This document shows positions 51,256-59,662 of a stretch of 64,000 nucleotides of DNA, piece by piece. The DNA lies in assembly GCF_003020125.1 (NCBI RefSeq), contig NZ_PYFW01000003.1:248001-312000 (forward strand), read 5' to 3'. The notes beneath the pieces are model-generated. The model had not been told where the DNA came from and did not search any database. It worked only from the letters and a program-made list of their open reading frames with translations. Within the stretch, counting starts at the first letter, position 1. Every line of letters starts with the position of its first letter. The DNA is from Bradyrhizobium sp. MOS003. GTDB taxonomy: Bacteria; Pseudomonadota; Alphaproteobacteria; Rhizobiales; Xanthobacteraceae. A program made the position numbers and the translations under genes.

Positions 51256-51873
51256 CTATTTGGTCTTCACACCCTCCGCCGCCGGAAACACCACGCGGTC
51301 GTCGGTGCGGCAGTAGCGGTCGGCGAACATGCGGCCGATCGGGTGATAACGGTCCATGTGCACCCGCATCGCCTCGTCGTCCCACAGCTCGTCGCGGATG
51401 TGGAAGTGGAGACCCTCGCCCATGATCAGTTTGCGATCGTCGTTGACGTCGATCAGCTTCCAGAGCTTGCACTCCATCGCCCAGGGCGCGTCGGCGAGCC
51501 GAGGCACCGCGATCTTGCTTGAGGGGGCGAGCTTCAAACCGAGATAATCGGGCTCGCCGATCTCAGGCGGAAAATCGCCGCTGCTCTCATGCATCGCTTT
51601 TGCCAGGGGCTCGTCGGCCATGTTGACCACGAACTCGCCGGTCCGCTGGATGTTGAGAAAAGTGTCCTTGTCCTGTCCGTTGGGCTTGCGGTTCGCTGCG
51701 AACATGCACAGCGGCGGATCCTCGCAGAAGGCGTTGAAGAAGCTGAACGGGGCCGCGTTGACCACGCCGGTCGGTCCGATCGTGGTTACCCACGCGATCG
51801 GCCGCGGCAGGATGAAAGAGGTCAGCACCTTGTAGCGCTCGCGTGGCGTCAGGTCGCTGGCGGCGTACTCCAT
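51256..51873 (-). CDS. Flavin reductase-like FMN-binding protein
   Basis: A 205-residue FMN split-barrel protein. LTSFILPRPIAWVTTIGPTG and NAAPFSFFNAFCEDPPLCMF are the family signature; NIQRTGEFVVNMADEPLAKA and GEGLHFHIRD follow. Members reduce flavin for two-component monooxygenases or bind FMN with other roles. No oxygenase partner is next to it. The ATG of MEYAASDL has AGGAG eight bases upstream, better than an earlier in-frame start. The GNAT-GFA gene begins 20 bp downstream, so they are probably co-transcribed. Confidence 0.85.
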   Translation of the reverse strand: MEYAASDLTPRERYKVLTSFILPRPIAWVTTIGPTGVVNAAPFSFFNAFCEDPPLCMFAANRKPNGQDKDTFLNIQRTGEFVVNMADEPLAKAMHESSGDFPPEIGEPDYLGLKLAPSSKIAVPRLADAPWAMECKLWKLIDVNDDRKLIMGEGLHFHIRDELWDDEAMRVHMDRYHPIGRMFADRYCRTDDRVVFPAAEGVKTK

Positions 51874-51891
51874 GGGGGCTCCTGAGAAAGT

Positions 51892-51978
51892 CGTCATTGC
51901 CGGGCTTGACCCGGCAATCCATCAATCCTGAAGAGATGCTTCCTTCGATGGATGCGCGGGTCAAGCCCGCGCATGACG
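51892..51978. repeat. Palindromic intergenic repeat (family G)
   Basis: gtcattgccgggcttgaccc on the left and gggtcaagcccgcgcatgac on the right are near reverse complements, with ccatcaat / atggatgc inside. It lies between the flavin reductase-like start and the acyl-CoA dehydrogenase stop. One copy here. Confidence 0.8.
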
Positions 51979-51986
51979 AGTTGAGA

Positions 51987-53264
51987 TCACGCCATGCTCA
52001 GCTCGTGGCGGCCGACCACCATCCAGTGCACCTCGTCCGGACCATCCGCGAAGCGCAAATGACGCACGTCCTGGTACATTTCGGCGAGCGGGGTCCAGTG
52101 CGAGATGCCGGTGGCGCCGTGCATCTGGATGGACTGGTCGATGATCTTGCAGGCGCGCTCGGGCACCATGGCCTTGACCATGGAGACCCAGACGCGGGCC
52201 TCCTTGTTGCCGAGCACGTCCATCGCCTTGGCTGCCTTCAGCACCATCAGCCGCATCGCCTCGATCTCGCAGCGCGCCTGCGCGATGATCTGCATGTTGC
52301 CGCCGAGATGCGCGATCTTCTTGCCGAAGGCCTCGCGGGTGAGGCCGCGCTGCACCATCAGATCGAGCGCCTTTTCGGCCTTGCCGATGGTCCGCATGCA
52401 GTGATGGATGCGGCCGGGGCCGAGGCGGAGTTGCGAGATCTCGAAGCCGCGGCCTTCGCCGAGCAGAATGTTCTCCTTGGGCACGCGGACATTGTTGAAG
52501 CGCATGTGCATATGGCCGCGCGGGGCGTGGTCCTGGCCGAACACATACATGGGCCCGAGCACCTCGACGCCGGGCGTGTCGCGCGGCACCAGGATCTGCG
52601 ACTGCTGCTTGCTCGGCGCCGCATCCGGATTGGTCTTCACCATCACGATGAGGATCTTGCAGCGGGGATCGCCAACGCCGGAAATGTAGTACTTCTCGCC
52701 GTTGATCACCCATTCGTCGCCGACCAGTTTCGCCGTAGTCGAGATGTTCTTGGCGTCGGAGGAGGCTACGTTCGGCTCGGTCATGACATAGGCCGAGCGG
52801 ATCTCGCCGTTCATCAGCGGCTTCAGCCACTTCTCCTTCTGCTCCTTGGTGCCGACGCGCTCCAGCACCTCCATATTCCCGGTATCAGGCGCCGAGCAGT
52901 TCATGGTCTCGGAGGCCAGCGGGCTCTTGCCGAGCTCGGACGCGATATAGGCGTAGTCGAGGTTCTTCAGGCCCTGTCCGGTCTCGTCGTCGGGCAGGAA
53001 GAAGTTCCAGAGGCCTTCCTGCTTGGCCTTGTTCTTGGCCTTCTCCAGCACCTCGAGCTGCTTCGGCGTGAAGCTCCAGCGGTCTTCCTTGCCTTCGCCG
53101 GCCTTGGCGAACTCGATCGACATCGGCTCAACGGTGTCGCGGATGAAATTCCTGACGTGGTCATAGAGCGGCCGGACCTGGTCCGACATGCGGAGATCGT
53201 TCAGCTCGTCGCCGGGATTGAGGGTGTAGTTGGTGGTGCGGGGAATGTAGGTGTGTTTTGTCAT
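51987..53264 (-). CDS. Acyl-CoA dehydrogenase family protein (ACAD10/11-type, LvaC-like)
   Basis: A 425-residue acyl-CoA dehydrogenase fold. AYVMTEPNVASSDAKNISTT resembles the flavin-binding segment of ACAD10/ACAD11 and bacterial LvaC proteins more than that of straight-chain dehydrogenases. Later stretches are GRIHHCMRTIGKAEKALDLM, REAFGKKIAHLGGNMQIIAQ and IQMHGATGISHWTPLAEMYQ. LvaC acts on a 4-phosphorylated acyl-CoA rather than performing a simple dehydrogenation. An APH-like kinase gene 2.5 kb away supplies the matching kinase. The chosen ATG follows GGGAGGAACA. Specificity is inferred. Confidence 0.88.
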   Translation of the reverse strand: MTKHTYIPRTTNYTLNPGDELNDLRMSDQVRPLYDHVRNFIRDTVEPMSIEFAKAGEGKEDRWSFTPKQLEVLEKAKNKAKQEGLWNFFLPDDETGQGLKNLDYAYIASELGKSPLASETMNCSAPDTGNMEVLERVGTKEQKEKWLKPLMNGEIRSAYVMTEPNVASSDAKNISTTAKLVGDEWVINGEKYYISGVGDPRCKILIVMVKTNPDAAPSKQQSQILVPRDTPGVEVLGPMYVFGQDHAPRGHMHMRFNNVRVPKENILLGEGRGFEISQLRLGPGRIHHCMRTIGKAEKALDLMVQRGLTREAFGKKIAHLGGNMQIIAQARCEIEAMRLMVLKAAKAMDVLGNKEARVWVSMVKAMVPERACKIIDQSIQMHGATGISHWTPLAEMYQDVRHLRFADGPDEVHWMVVGRHELSMA

Positions 53265-53452
53265 TGTTCCTCCCGGGGACGCTGAGATCGTTCTGGCCGC
53301 AAGATAGTCGCAGCCCGGCCAAAGTGCGAGCGCGCATTTTCCGGCGCAGAGCCGTGCCACGCGATGGAATATCGCGAGGTGTTTGAAATGTTGTTTGAAT
53401 GGTGGGGCGCGGACGTGAGGTGGATAGCATGCGGACCGGTGCCCAGGATCCC

Positions 53453-53537
53453 GTCATTGCGAGCGCAGCGAAGCAATCCAGAATCTTGCCGCGGGGCCAG
53501 TCTAGATTGCTTCGTCGCAAGAGCTCCTCGCAATGAC
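53453..53537. repeat. Palindromic intergenic repeat, family A, copy 5 (diverged right arm)
   Basis: The left arm is standard; the right arm reads agattgcttcgtcgcaagag and then ctcctcgcaatgacg, with extra bases and lost pairing. It lies in the 292-bp gap between the VOC gene and the acyl-CoA dehydrogenase start. The rest of that gap shows nothing beyond the dehydrogenase ribosome site. Confidence 0.85.
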
Positions 53538-53556
53538 GAGGAGAGTCCGGCATACC

Positions 53557-53937
53557 TCAGTTCGGCATCCGATGCATCGCGCAGATCTTGTTGCCGTCGA
53601 GGTCGCGCAGATATGCGAGATAAAGCTTGCCACCCGGACCCTGGCGCACGCCCGGCGGATCCTCGATCGATTTTGCGCCGGCCGCGAGGCCAGCCGCGTG
53701 CCACGCATCGACCTGCTCCGGCGAGTTGCAGGCAAAGCCGATGGTGCCGCCGTTCGCACAGGTTGCCGGCTCGCCGTTGATCGGCTTCGACACCGAGAAC
53801 ACGCCGGTCTTGGTGATGTAGAAGATGCGATGGCCGTCGACCCTGGCCGGGCGCACCTCGAGCGTGCTCAGCAGATTGTCGTAGAACGTCTTGGCCTTGT
53901 CGAGATCGTTGGTGCCGATCATGATATGCGAGAACAT
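53557..53937 (-). CDS. VOC/glyoxalase-family protein
   Basis: A 126-residue single VOC module pair: MFSHIMIGTNDLDKAKTFYD opens it and LYLAYLRDLDGNKICAMHRM closes it with the metal-ligand glutamate-equivalent position altered to Asp-Gly-Asn-Lys context. Such small proteins include glyoxalases, epimerases and resistance proteins; the reaction is not assignable. A methylmalonyl-CoA epimerase role would suit the acyl-CoA setting but the length and motifs do not specifically support it. GGGA precedes the ATG. The SDR gene lies upstream across a family C repeat. Confidence 0.78.
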   Translation of the reverse strand: MFSHIMIGTNDLDKAKTFYDNLLSTLEVRPARVDGHRIFYITKTGVFSVSKPINGEPATCANGGTIGFACNSPEQVDAWHAAGLAAGAKSIEDPPGVRQGPGGKLYLAYLRDLDGNKICAMHRMPN

Positions 53938-53973
53938 TTGCCCATTCCCTTCTGCGCTGACAAAACGAGAAGC

Positions 53974-54060
53974 CGTAGGGTGGGCAAAGCGCAGCGTGCC
54001 CCCCACGACATTCGAAAAGTGCTTGAGGTGGCACGACGCAAGCGCGCCTTTGCCCACCCC
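53974..54060. repeat. Palindromic intergenic repeat, family C, copy 2
   Basis: Begins cgtagggtgggcaaagcgca and ends gcgcctttgcccacccc. Lies between the SDR stop and the VOC start. Confidence 0.85.
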
Positions 54061-54068
54061 AAGAAGTC

Positions 54069-54848
54069 TCAAAACGCGGTATAGCCGCCGTCGATCACGA
54101 ACGTATCGGCGGTGTGATATGACGACGCCTTGCTCATCAGATACACAGCGATGCCGCCGAAATCGGAGGCTTCGCCGAAGCGCCGCATAGGTATCCGCGG
54201 CATCACGTTGGCGACGAATTTTTCGTTGGCCATCAGGCCTGACGTCATGTCGCTCTTGATCCAGCCGGGAAGGATCGCATTGGCGGTGACGCCGTGGCGC
54301 GCCAGCTCGACGCCGAGCGCGCGAACCAGCGCGTTGATCGCGGCCTTTGTCGCCGCATAATGCTCGTTGCGCGCGGTGCCGAAGATCGAGGCCAGGCTCG
54401 AGGTCGCGACCAGCCGGCCGAAGGGATCTCCGGCATTGGCGCGCTCGGTCATGTGCCTGGCCGCGGCCTGGAACGCGTGGAACACGCCGTCGAGATTGGT
54501 CGCAAACATCGTGCGCCATTCCTCCTCGGTGCGCTCGATGAACGAGCGCCGGCCGCCGCCGCCGATGCCGGCGTTGGCGAAGCAGCCATCGACCCGGCCG
54601 AAAATGTCGAGCGTCGCCTTCATCGCGGCATTGACCGAAGCCGGATCGGTGACGTCGCAGACGCGGGCATCGACCTTGGCCGACAGGCCGGCCATGCTTG
54701 CGGCGGCCGCCTTATTCTTGTCCGCATTGCGGCCCCAGATCGAGACATTGCAGCCCTGGGCGGCGAGCGCCTGCGCGATGCCGAGGCCGATGCCGCCATT
54801 GCCGCCGGTGATCACGGCAACGCGGCCGGAGAGGTCGAAAAGGTTCAT
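54069..54848 (-). CDS. SDR-family oxidoreductase
   Basis: A 259-residue classical SDR. VAVITGGNGGIGLGIAQALA is the cofactor loop, NAGIGG follows, the catalytic serine lies in LVATSSLASIFG and the Tyr/Lys pair in EHYAATKAAINALVRALG. LPGWIKSDMTSGLM and VIDGGYTAF complete the fold. The Gly-rich loop with Trp-Gly-Arg-Asn at the end of strand 2 suggests NADP(H). It would oxidise or reduce a hydroxy/keto group; by neighbourhood it could fill the LvaD-like step on a 4-oxoacyl-CoA. AGGAAACGCGC precedes the ATG. It is divergent from the PaaG-like crotonase and kinase genes. Confidence 0.9.
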   Translation of the reverse strand: MNLFDLSGRVAVITGGNGGIGLGIAQALAAQGCNVSIWGRNADKNKAAAASMAGLSAKVDARVCDVTDPASVNAAMKATLDIFGRVDGCFANAGIGGGGRRSFIERTEEEWRTMFATNLDGVFHAFQAAARHMTERANAGDPFGRLVATSSLASIFGTARNEHYAATKAAINALVRALGVELARHGVTANAILPGWIKSDMTSGLMANEKFVANVMPRIPMRRFGEASDFGGIAVYLMSKASSYHTADTFVIDGGYTAF

Positions 54849-55015
54849 GCGCGTTTCCTGTCTTTAGCGTCTGCGGCGCATCAGCCGCTGCGCGCAAGAT
54901 TGCTTGCTATGCTCCGATCACCATGGACAAGACCGCGCCAAAAATCAAATATGCGCCCCGGCAAAAGGAATTCCGGCCTGCGAAACTGGCGTGGGCCGCA
55001 ACGCACGAGGAAACC

Positions 55016-55804
55016 ATGCAGTTCAAACACGTCACGCTCGATTTCGATGGCGCGGTCGCGATCCTCAAGCTCGACCATCAGGAGGTGATGAACGCGGTCT
55101 CCGTGGACATGCTGGGCGGCCTGTCCGAAGCACTCGATGCGATCGAGGAGAAGAAGGACGAGGTGCGCTGCGTCGTACTGACCGGCGCGGGTCGTGCCTT
55201 CTGCACCGGCGCCAATCTGCAAGGGCGCAACAACCAGTCGAAGAAGACCAAGGCCGGCATGACGCTCGAGACCGGCTTTCATCCCTTCCTGCGCCGCATC
55301 CGCAATCTGCATTGCCCGATCGTCACCGCGGTCAACGGCCCGGCCGCAGGTGCCGGCATGAGCTTCGCGCTGCTCGGCGACATGATCCTGTGCGCGCGGT
55401 CCTCCTACTTCCTGCAGGCTTTCCGCCGCATCGGCCTCGTGCCGGACTGCGGTTCGACCTGGCTGTTGCCGCGCCTCGTCGGCCGCGCCCGTTCGATCGA
55501 ATTATCGTTGATGGGCGATCGGCTGCCGGCCGAGAAGGCGCTGGAATGGGGCCTCGTCAACCGGGTCTATGACGACGGCGTGCTGATGGAGGAGGCGATG
55601 AAGCTTGCGCGCGACCTCGCCAGCGGCCCGACGGTGGCGCTGTCGTTGATCCGCAAGCTCTATTGGGACAGCCCGGAGAATTCCTTCGAGGATCAGCTCA
55701 ACCTCGAATTCCAGTGCCAGCTCCGCGCCGGCGACACCCAGGATTTCCGCGAGGGCGTCGGCGCGTTCCTGGAGAAGCGGCCCGCGCAGTTCAAAGGCAA
55801 ATGA
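55016..55804 (+). CDS. Enoyl-CoA hydratase/isomerase family protein (PaaG-like)
   Basis: A 262-residue crotonase. VVLTGAGRAFCTGANLQGRN is the oxyanion-hole strand; VTAVNGPAAGAGMSFALLGD holds the second oxyanion glycine. At the catalytic loop it reads FRRIGLVPDCGSTWLLPRLV, with Asp in place of the hydratase glutamate, the pattern of PaaG-type isomerases. So isomerisation of a double bond or ring is likelier than hydration. The start is ATG with GAGGAAA; a longer in-frame start lies 93 bp upstream without a site. The kinase gene begins inside its stop (ATGA overlap). Confidence 0.87.
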   Translation: MQFKHVTLDFDGAVAILKLDHQEVMNAVSVDMLGGLSEALDAIEEKKDEVRCVVLTGAGRAFCTGANLQGRNNQSKKTKAGMTLETGFHPFLRRIRNLHCPIVTAVNGPAAGAGMSFALLGDMILCARSSYFLQAFRRIGLVPDCGSTWLLPRLVGRARSIELSLMGDRLPAEKALEWGLVNRVYDDGVLMEEAMKLARDLASGPTVALSLIRKLYWDSPENSFEDQLNLEFQCQLRAGDTQDFREGVGAFLEKRPAQFKGK

Positions 55805-56787
55805 TCGAGGCGGAGCTTTCACGCAGCGTCCGGCGCTGGTGCAAGGGCGCGACCGGCGTCACCGGCGCTGCCAAGCTGTCGGGCGGCGCCAGTCAGGAAA
55901 CCTGGCGCTTCGACATCACGCATCCCGACGGCGCGATCGGTGCGATCCTGCGCCGCTCGCCGAAGGGGTATGGCGCGGCGCCCACACGCGCGGCGGGCCT
56001 TGCCGCCGAAGCGCAGCTGATGCAGCTCGCCTTCGAGGCCAGCGTGCCGTCGCCGCGCGTGATGCATGTGCTGGTGCCGGAGGACGATCTCGGCACCGGC
56101 TTCATCATGCAGAGGATCGAAGGCGAGACCATCGCGCGCAAGATCCTGCGCGATGATGAATATAAGGCGGCGCGGCCGCATCTGGCGCGGCAGATCGGCG
56201 GCATTCTCGCAGGTCTCCATCGACTGCCTAAGGACAAGCTGCCGGAGCTGCGCAGCCGCGGCGCGAGCCAGGAGATCGCCGAGTTCGAGCGCGATTATCG
56301 CAGCCTGAACTGGCCCAAGCCCGTGTTCGAGCTGGCGCTGCGCTGGCTGCGCGACCATGATCCCGGCCCGTCAACGGAAACTACGCTGGTGCACGGCGAT
56401 TTCCGCAACGGCAATCTCATCATCGGCGCCGACGGCGTGCGCGCCGTGCTCGACTGGGAACTCGCCCATCTCGGCGATCCCATGGAGGATCTCGGCTGGG
56501 TCTGCGTCAATTCCTGGCGCTTCGGCGAGATCGACAAGCCCGTCGGCGGTTTTGGCACACGCGAAGACCTGTTCGCGGGTTATGAGGCCGTGGGCCGCAA
56601 GGTCGATCCCGCGCGCGTGAAATTCTGGGAAGTGATGGGCACGCTGCGCTGGGGCATCATGTGCGGCGGCATGATGCAGCGCTTTCGCGAGGGGCCGGAC
56701 CATTCCATGGAGCGCGCGATGATCGGCCGCCGCGCCAGCGAAACCGAGATCGATCTATTGCGGCTCTTGGCGCCGCGCGGGAGCTGA
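55801..56787 (+). CDS. APH-fold phosphotransferase (LvaA/ACAD10-11 kinase-like)
   Basis: A 328-residue kinase of the aminoglycoside/choline kinase fold. LSGGASQETWRFD is the nucleotide loop, LVHGDFRNGNLIIG the Brenner catalytic loop with its Asp-x-x-x-x-Asn, and VLDWELAHLGDPMEDLGWVC the metal-binding loop. This subtype is found beside or fused to acyl-CoA dehydrogenases: in human ACAD10/11 it forms an N-terminal kinase domain, and in Pseudomonas LvaA it phosphorylates 4-hydroxyvaleryl-CoA. Here it is coupled to a crotonase by a 4-bp overlap and to a DUF6285 gene by a 3-bp gap. It is not an antibiotic-resistance kinase by context. Confidence 0.9.
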   Translation: MIEAELSRSVRRWCKGATGVTGAAKLSGGASQETWRFDITHPDGAIGAILRRSPKGYGAAPTRAAGLAAEAQLMQLAFEASVPSPRVMHVLVPEDDLGTGFIMQRIEGETIARKILRDDEYKAARPHLARQIGGILAGLHRLPKDKLPELRSRGASQEIAEFERDYRSLNWPKPVFELALRWLRDHDPGPSTETTLVHGDFRNGNLIIGADGVRAVLDWELAHLGDPMEDLGWVCVNSWRFGEIDKPVGGFGTREDLFAGYEAVGRKVDPARVKFWEVMGTLRWGIMCGGMMQRFREGPDHSMERAMIGRRASETEIDLLRLLAPRGS

Positions 56788-56790
56788 GAC

Positions 56791-57168
56791 ATGCAGGACG
56801 AGCCGACCCCGATCGAGCTGACGAAATCGGTCGCCGATTTCCTCCGCAACGATATCACGCCGCTGATCTCCGGCCACCAGGCCTTCAAGCTGCGCGTCGC
56901 CATCAACATCCTCGACCTCGTCACGCGACAGCTGACGCGGGAGGAGGGGAGCGATGCTGCGGAAGTGGAACGATTGCGTGCGCTGCTCGGTGCGGACGGC
57001 TCGGTGACGGAACTCAATCGCGCACTCGCTGAACGCATCGCGAAAGGCGAGGTGGACCTTTCAACGCCCGGCCTTGCCGAGCACCTGTGGGCAACCACGA
57101 TGGACAAGCTCGCCGTCGATCAGCCGAACTACGCGTCGTACAAGCGGGAGCTGGGGCGAGGCGGGTAA
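56791..57168 (+). CDS. DUF6285 small protein (LvaB-like)
   Basis: A 125-residue soluble, mostly helical protein. FLRNDITPLISGHQAFKLRV and AINILDLVTRQLTREE give the family character, followed by a charged C-terminal half ending YASYKRELGRGG. It starts 3 bp after the kinase stop, with GGGAG upstream. In the Pseudomonas levulinate operon the kinase LvaA works with a small partner of about this size, LvaB, required for phosphorylation. I infer the same partnership here; the matching of DUF6285 to LvaB is from memory and should be aligned. Confidence 0.8.
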   Translation: MQDEPTPIELTKSVADFLRNDITPLISGHQAFKLRVAINILDLVTRQLTREEGSDAAEVERLRALLGADGSVTELNRALAERIAKGEVDLSTPGLAEHLWATTMDKLAVDQPNYASYKRELGRGG

Positions 57169-57180
57169 AGCTCTATCCTT

Positions 57181-57264
57181 GTCATTGCGAGGAGCGTAGC
57201 GACGAAGCCATCCAGACCGCCACCGTGGAAAGATTCTGGATTGCTTCGCTGCGCTCGCAATGAC
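57181..57264. repeat. Palindromic intergenic repeat, family A, copy 6
   Basis: The right arm is standard; the left arm carries a short insertion (gcgaggagcgtagcgacgaagc). It lies between the convergent DUF6285 and crotonase genes. Confidence 0.88.
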
Positions 57265-57278
57265 GGCGGAGCGACTGC

Positions 57279-58058
57279 CTACTTCCCCACCCATTTCGGC
57301 GGCCGCTTCTCCGAGAACGCCTTCGGTCCTTCGATGTAATCCTGCGAGGTCACCATCGCCTGCACCGCCGGGTACTCGCGCTGCTCCGCCATCGCCTGCT
57401 CCAGCGAGACGCCGAGCCCCTTCTGGATCGCCTGCTTCGAGGCCCGGATCGACATCGGCGAGTTCTTGGTGATCATGTCCGCCCAGCGCAGCGCGCCCGA
57501 CAGCGCATCGCCCTGCGGCACCACCTCGTTGACGAAGCCAAGCTCAAAACCCTCTTTGGCGCTGACGTGGCGCGCCGTGAGGATCATGCCCATGGCGCGC
57601 TTCAGCCCGATCTGCCGCGGCAGCCGGTGCAGGCCGCCGGCGAGCGCGGCAAGGCCGACACGCGGCTCAGGCAGGGCGAAAGTCGCATTCTCCGAGGCGA
57701 TGATGAGGTCGCAGGCCAGCGCGATCTCGAAGCCGCCGCCCATGGCGACGCCGTTCACTGCCGCAATGATCGGCTTGTCGCAGTCGAAGCGCGCGGTGAG
57801 GCCGGCAAAGCCGCCCTTGTCCCAGCCGCGCTTTCCTCCCGCCGCCTGCCACTTCAGATCGTTGCCGGCACAGAACGCCTTGTCGCCGGCACCGGTGACG
57901 ATCGCGACCCACTGCTCGGCATCCGCGGAGAAATCGTCGAACACCTTCTGCAGCTCGAAATGCGCATCGGTGTGCAGCGCGTTGTAGACCTCGGGCCGCG
58001 ACAGCGTGACGATCGTGATCGGCCCCTTGCGTTCCACCTTGGAAAATTTCAGCTCCAT
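57279..58058 (-). CDS. Enoyl-CoA hydratase/carnitinyl-CoA dehydratase-like crotonase
   Basis: A 259-residue crotonase. VAIVTGAGDKAFCAGNDLKW and IAAVNGVAMGGGFEIALACD are the oxyanion-hole strands. The catalytic segment reads FALPEPRVGLAALAGGLHRL: the first glutamate (LPEP) is present, the second is replaced by Ala. This resembles carnitinyl-CoA dehydratase or other one-glutamate members. The ATG has GGGAG upstream; a longer in-frame extension exists but would run across the promoter area. It is divergent from the acyl-CoA dehydrogenase at 58272. Confidence 0.88.
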   Translation of the reverse strand: MELKFSKVERKGPITIVTLSRPEVYNALHTDAHFELQKVFDDFSADAEQWVAIVTGAGDKAFCAGNDLKWQAAGGKRGWDKGGFAGLTARFDCDKPIIAAVNGVAMGGGFEIALACDLIIASENATFALPEPRVGLAALAGGLHRLPRQIGLKRAMGMILTARHVSAKEGFELGFVNEVVPQGDALSGALRWADMITKNSPMSIRASKQAIQKGLGVSLEQAMAEQREYPAVQAMVTSQDYIEGPKAFSEKRPPKWVGK

Positions 58059-58271
58059 CGCGCGCTCCCGCATTTTCTCGTGAAGGAATATCAACGTCAT
58101 ACTACCGTGCGCCAATGCCTGCGCACTATCGAATTGCGCCGACGGGCCTTGCGTGTGCCACACGTCTCGCTTCGCTTGACTTGCGCGTGCTCTTCTCAGC
58201 TTAATCGCACGAAGCGGAAACGCGCCTAGCGCCTTAACGCAAAACGACAAAATCAATCCGGGAGAGAACCT

Positions 58272-59546
58272 GTGGATTTCTCACTGCCAGCCGATCTCGT
58301 CACCTATCTCGGGGAGCTCGATCGTTTCATCGAACGCGAGATCAAGCCGCTGGAACAGGTCGACGACAACATCCGCTTCTTCGATCATCGCCGCGAATGG
58401 GCGCGCACCGATTTCGAGAACGACGGCCTGCCGCGGCACGAATGGGAGCAGCTGCTGCGCAAGGCCAAGGACCTCGCGGACGCCGCCGGTCATCTGCGTT
58501 TTCCCGTGCCGAGGCAATATGGCGGCAAGGACGGCTCCAATCTCTGGATGGCCGTGATCCGCGAGCATTTCGCTGCGAAGGGGCTCGGCCTGCACAACGA
58601 TCTCCAGAACGAGCATTCGATCGTCGGCAATTTCCCCGTCGTCACCATGCTCGACCGCTACGGCCGCGACGATCAGAAGGCGATGATCGACGGCTCGATC
58701 AAGGGCAAGTACCGCATCACGTTTGGATTGACCGAACCCAATCACGGCTCCGATGCCACCCACATGGAGACGCGCGCGGTGCCGGCGACCCGCGACAACG
58801 TCAAGGGCTGGATCATCAACGGCGAGAAGATGTGGACCACCGGCATGCATGTCGCCACGCATTGCGCGCTGTTCGCACGCACCAGCGGCAATGACGGCGA
58901 TGCCCGCGGCATCACCTGCTTCCTGGTGCCGGCCAAGAGCCCCGGCGTGAAGGTCGAGGAGTACATGTGGACCTTCAACATGCCGACCGATCATCCCCGC
59001 GTCAGCTTCACCGATGTGTTCGTCCCGGACGATGCGCTGTTCGGCGAGGTCGGCCGCGGCCTGTCCTTGGCGCAGTGTTTCGTGCACCAGAACCGTATTC
59101 GCCAGGCCGCGAGTTCGCTGGGCGCGGCCGTCTATTGCATCAACGAAAGCGTGAAATATGCGCGTGAGCGGAAACCGTTCGGCCGGGCGCTCGCCGAAAA
59201 CCAGGCGATCCAGTTCCCGCTGGTCGAGCTCGCCACGCAGGCCGAGATGCTGCGCCTGCTGATCCGCAAGACCGCCTGGGAGATGGATAAGCTCACCGAG
59301 GAGCAGATCGAGCGCACGCTCTCCGACCGCGTCTCGATGTGCAACTACTGGGCAAACCGTCTCTGCTGCGAATCCGCCGATCGCGCCATGCAGGTCCATG
59401 GCGGCATGGGCTACTCACGCCACAAGCCGTTCGAGCATATCTATCGTCACCACCGCCGCTATCGCATCACGGAAGGCAGCGAGGAGATCCAGATGCGCAA
59501 GGTGGCGGGATTCCTGTTCGGGTATATGGGACCGGGGAAGCATTAG
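58272..59546 (+). CDS. Acyl-CoA dehydrogenase family protein
   Basis: A 424-residue acyl-CoA dehydrogenase fold. ITFGLTEPNHGSDATHMETR is the flavin and substrate loop; RIRQAASSLGAAVYCINESV, FGRALAENQAIQFPLVELAT and MQVHGGMGYSRHKPFEHIYR are the C-terminal helices, the last ending in ITEGSEEIQMRKVAG. It oxidises an acyl-CoA and passes electrons to ETF. The long N-terminal part (DDNIRFFDHRREWARTDFEN) sets it apart from short-chain dehydrogenases. Start is GTG with GGGAGAG upstream. It could be the second dehydrogenase of the route begun by the kinase module. Confidence 0.9.
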   Translation: MDFSLPADLVTYLGELDRFIEREIKPLEQVDDNIRFFDHRREWARTDFENDGLPRHEWEQLLRKAKDLADAAGHLRFPVPRQYGGKDGSNLWMAVIREHFAAKGLGLHNDLQNEHSIVGNFPVVTMLDRYGRDDQKAMIDGSIKGKYRITFGLTEPNHGSDATHMETRAVPATRDNVKGWIINGEKMWTTGMHVATHCALFARTSGNDGDARGITCFLVPAKSPGVKVEEYMWTFNMPTDHPRVSFTDVFVPDDALFGEVGRGLSLAQCFVHQNRIRQAASSLGAAVYCINESVKYARERKPFGRALAENQAIQFPLVELATQAEMLRLLIRKTAWEMDKLTEEQIERTLSDRVSMCNYWANRLCCESADRAMQVHGGMGYSRHKPFEHIYRHHRRYRITEGSEEIQMRKVAGFLFGYMGPGKH

Positions 59547-59561
59547 GGCCGGCACGGCTGT

Positions 59562-59652
59562 CGTAGGGTGGGCAAAGCGAAAGCGTGCCCACCACTTCCC
59601 GCAGACGTGAAAGAAGGTGGGCACGGCGCTTTGCGCCTTTGCCCACCCTACG
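59562..59652. repeat. Palindromic intergenic repeat, family C, copy 3
   Basis: Begins cgtagggtgggcaaagcgaa and ends tttgcccaccctacgg, with inner gtgcccaccac / aaggtgggcacg. Fills most of the gap between two convergent genes. Confidence 0.88.
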
Positions 59653-59662
59653 GCACCGCGTA

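Noticed and set aside
55801..56787. Aminoglycoside resistance kinase
   Set aside because: The fold matches, but coupling to a crotonase and a DUF6285 gene among acyl-CoA enzymes fits an acyl-CoA kinase; nothing else suggests resistance.
3..57168. A local phenylacetate (paa) cluster joining paaK with the PaaG-like crotonase
   Set aside because: The two genes are about 54 kb apart and no other paa gene is visible between them.
1881..57264. Repeated palindromes as a CRISPR array
   Set aside because: Copies are tens of kilobases apart, each is an inverted repeat, and there are no regular spacers or cas genes.
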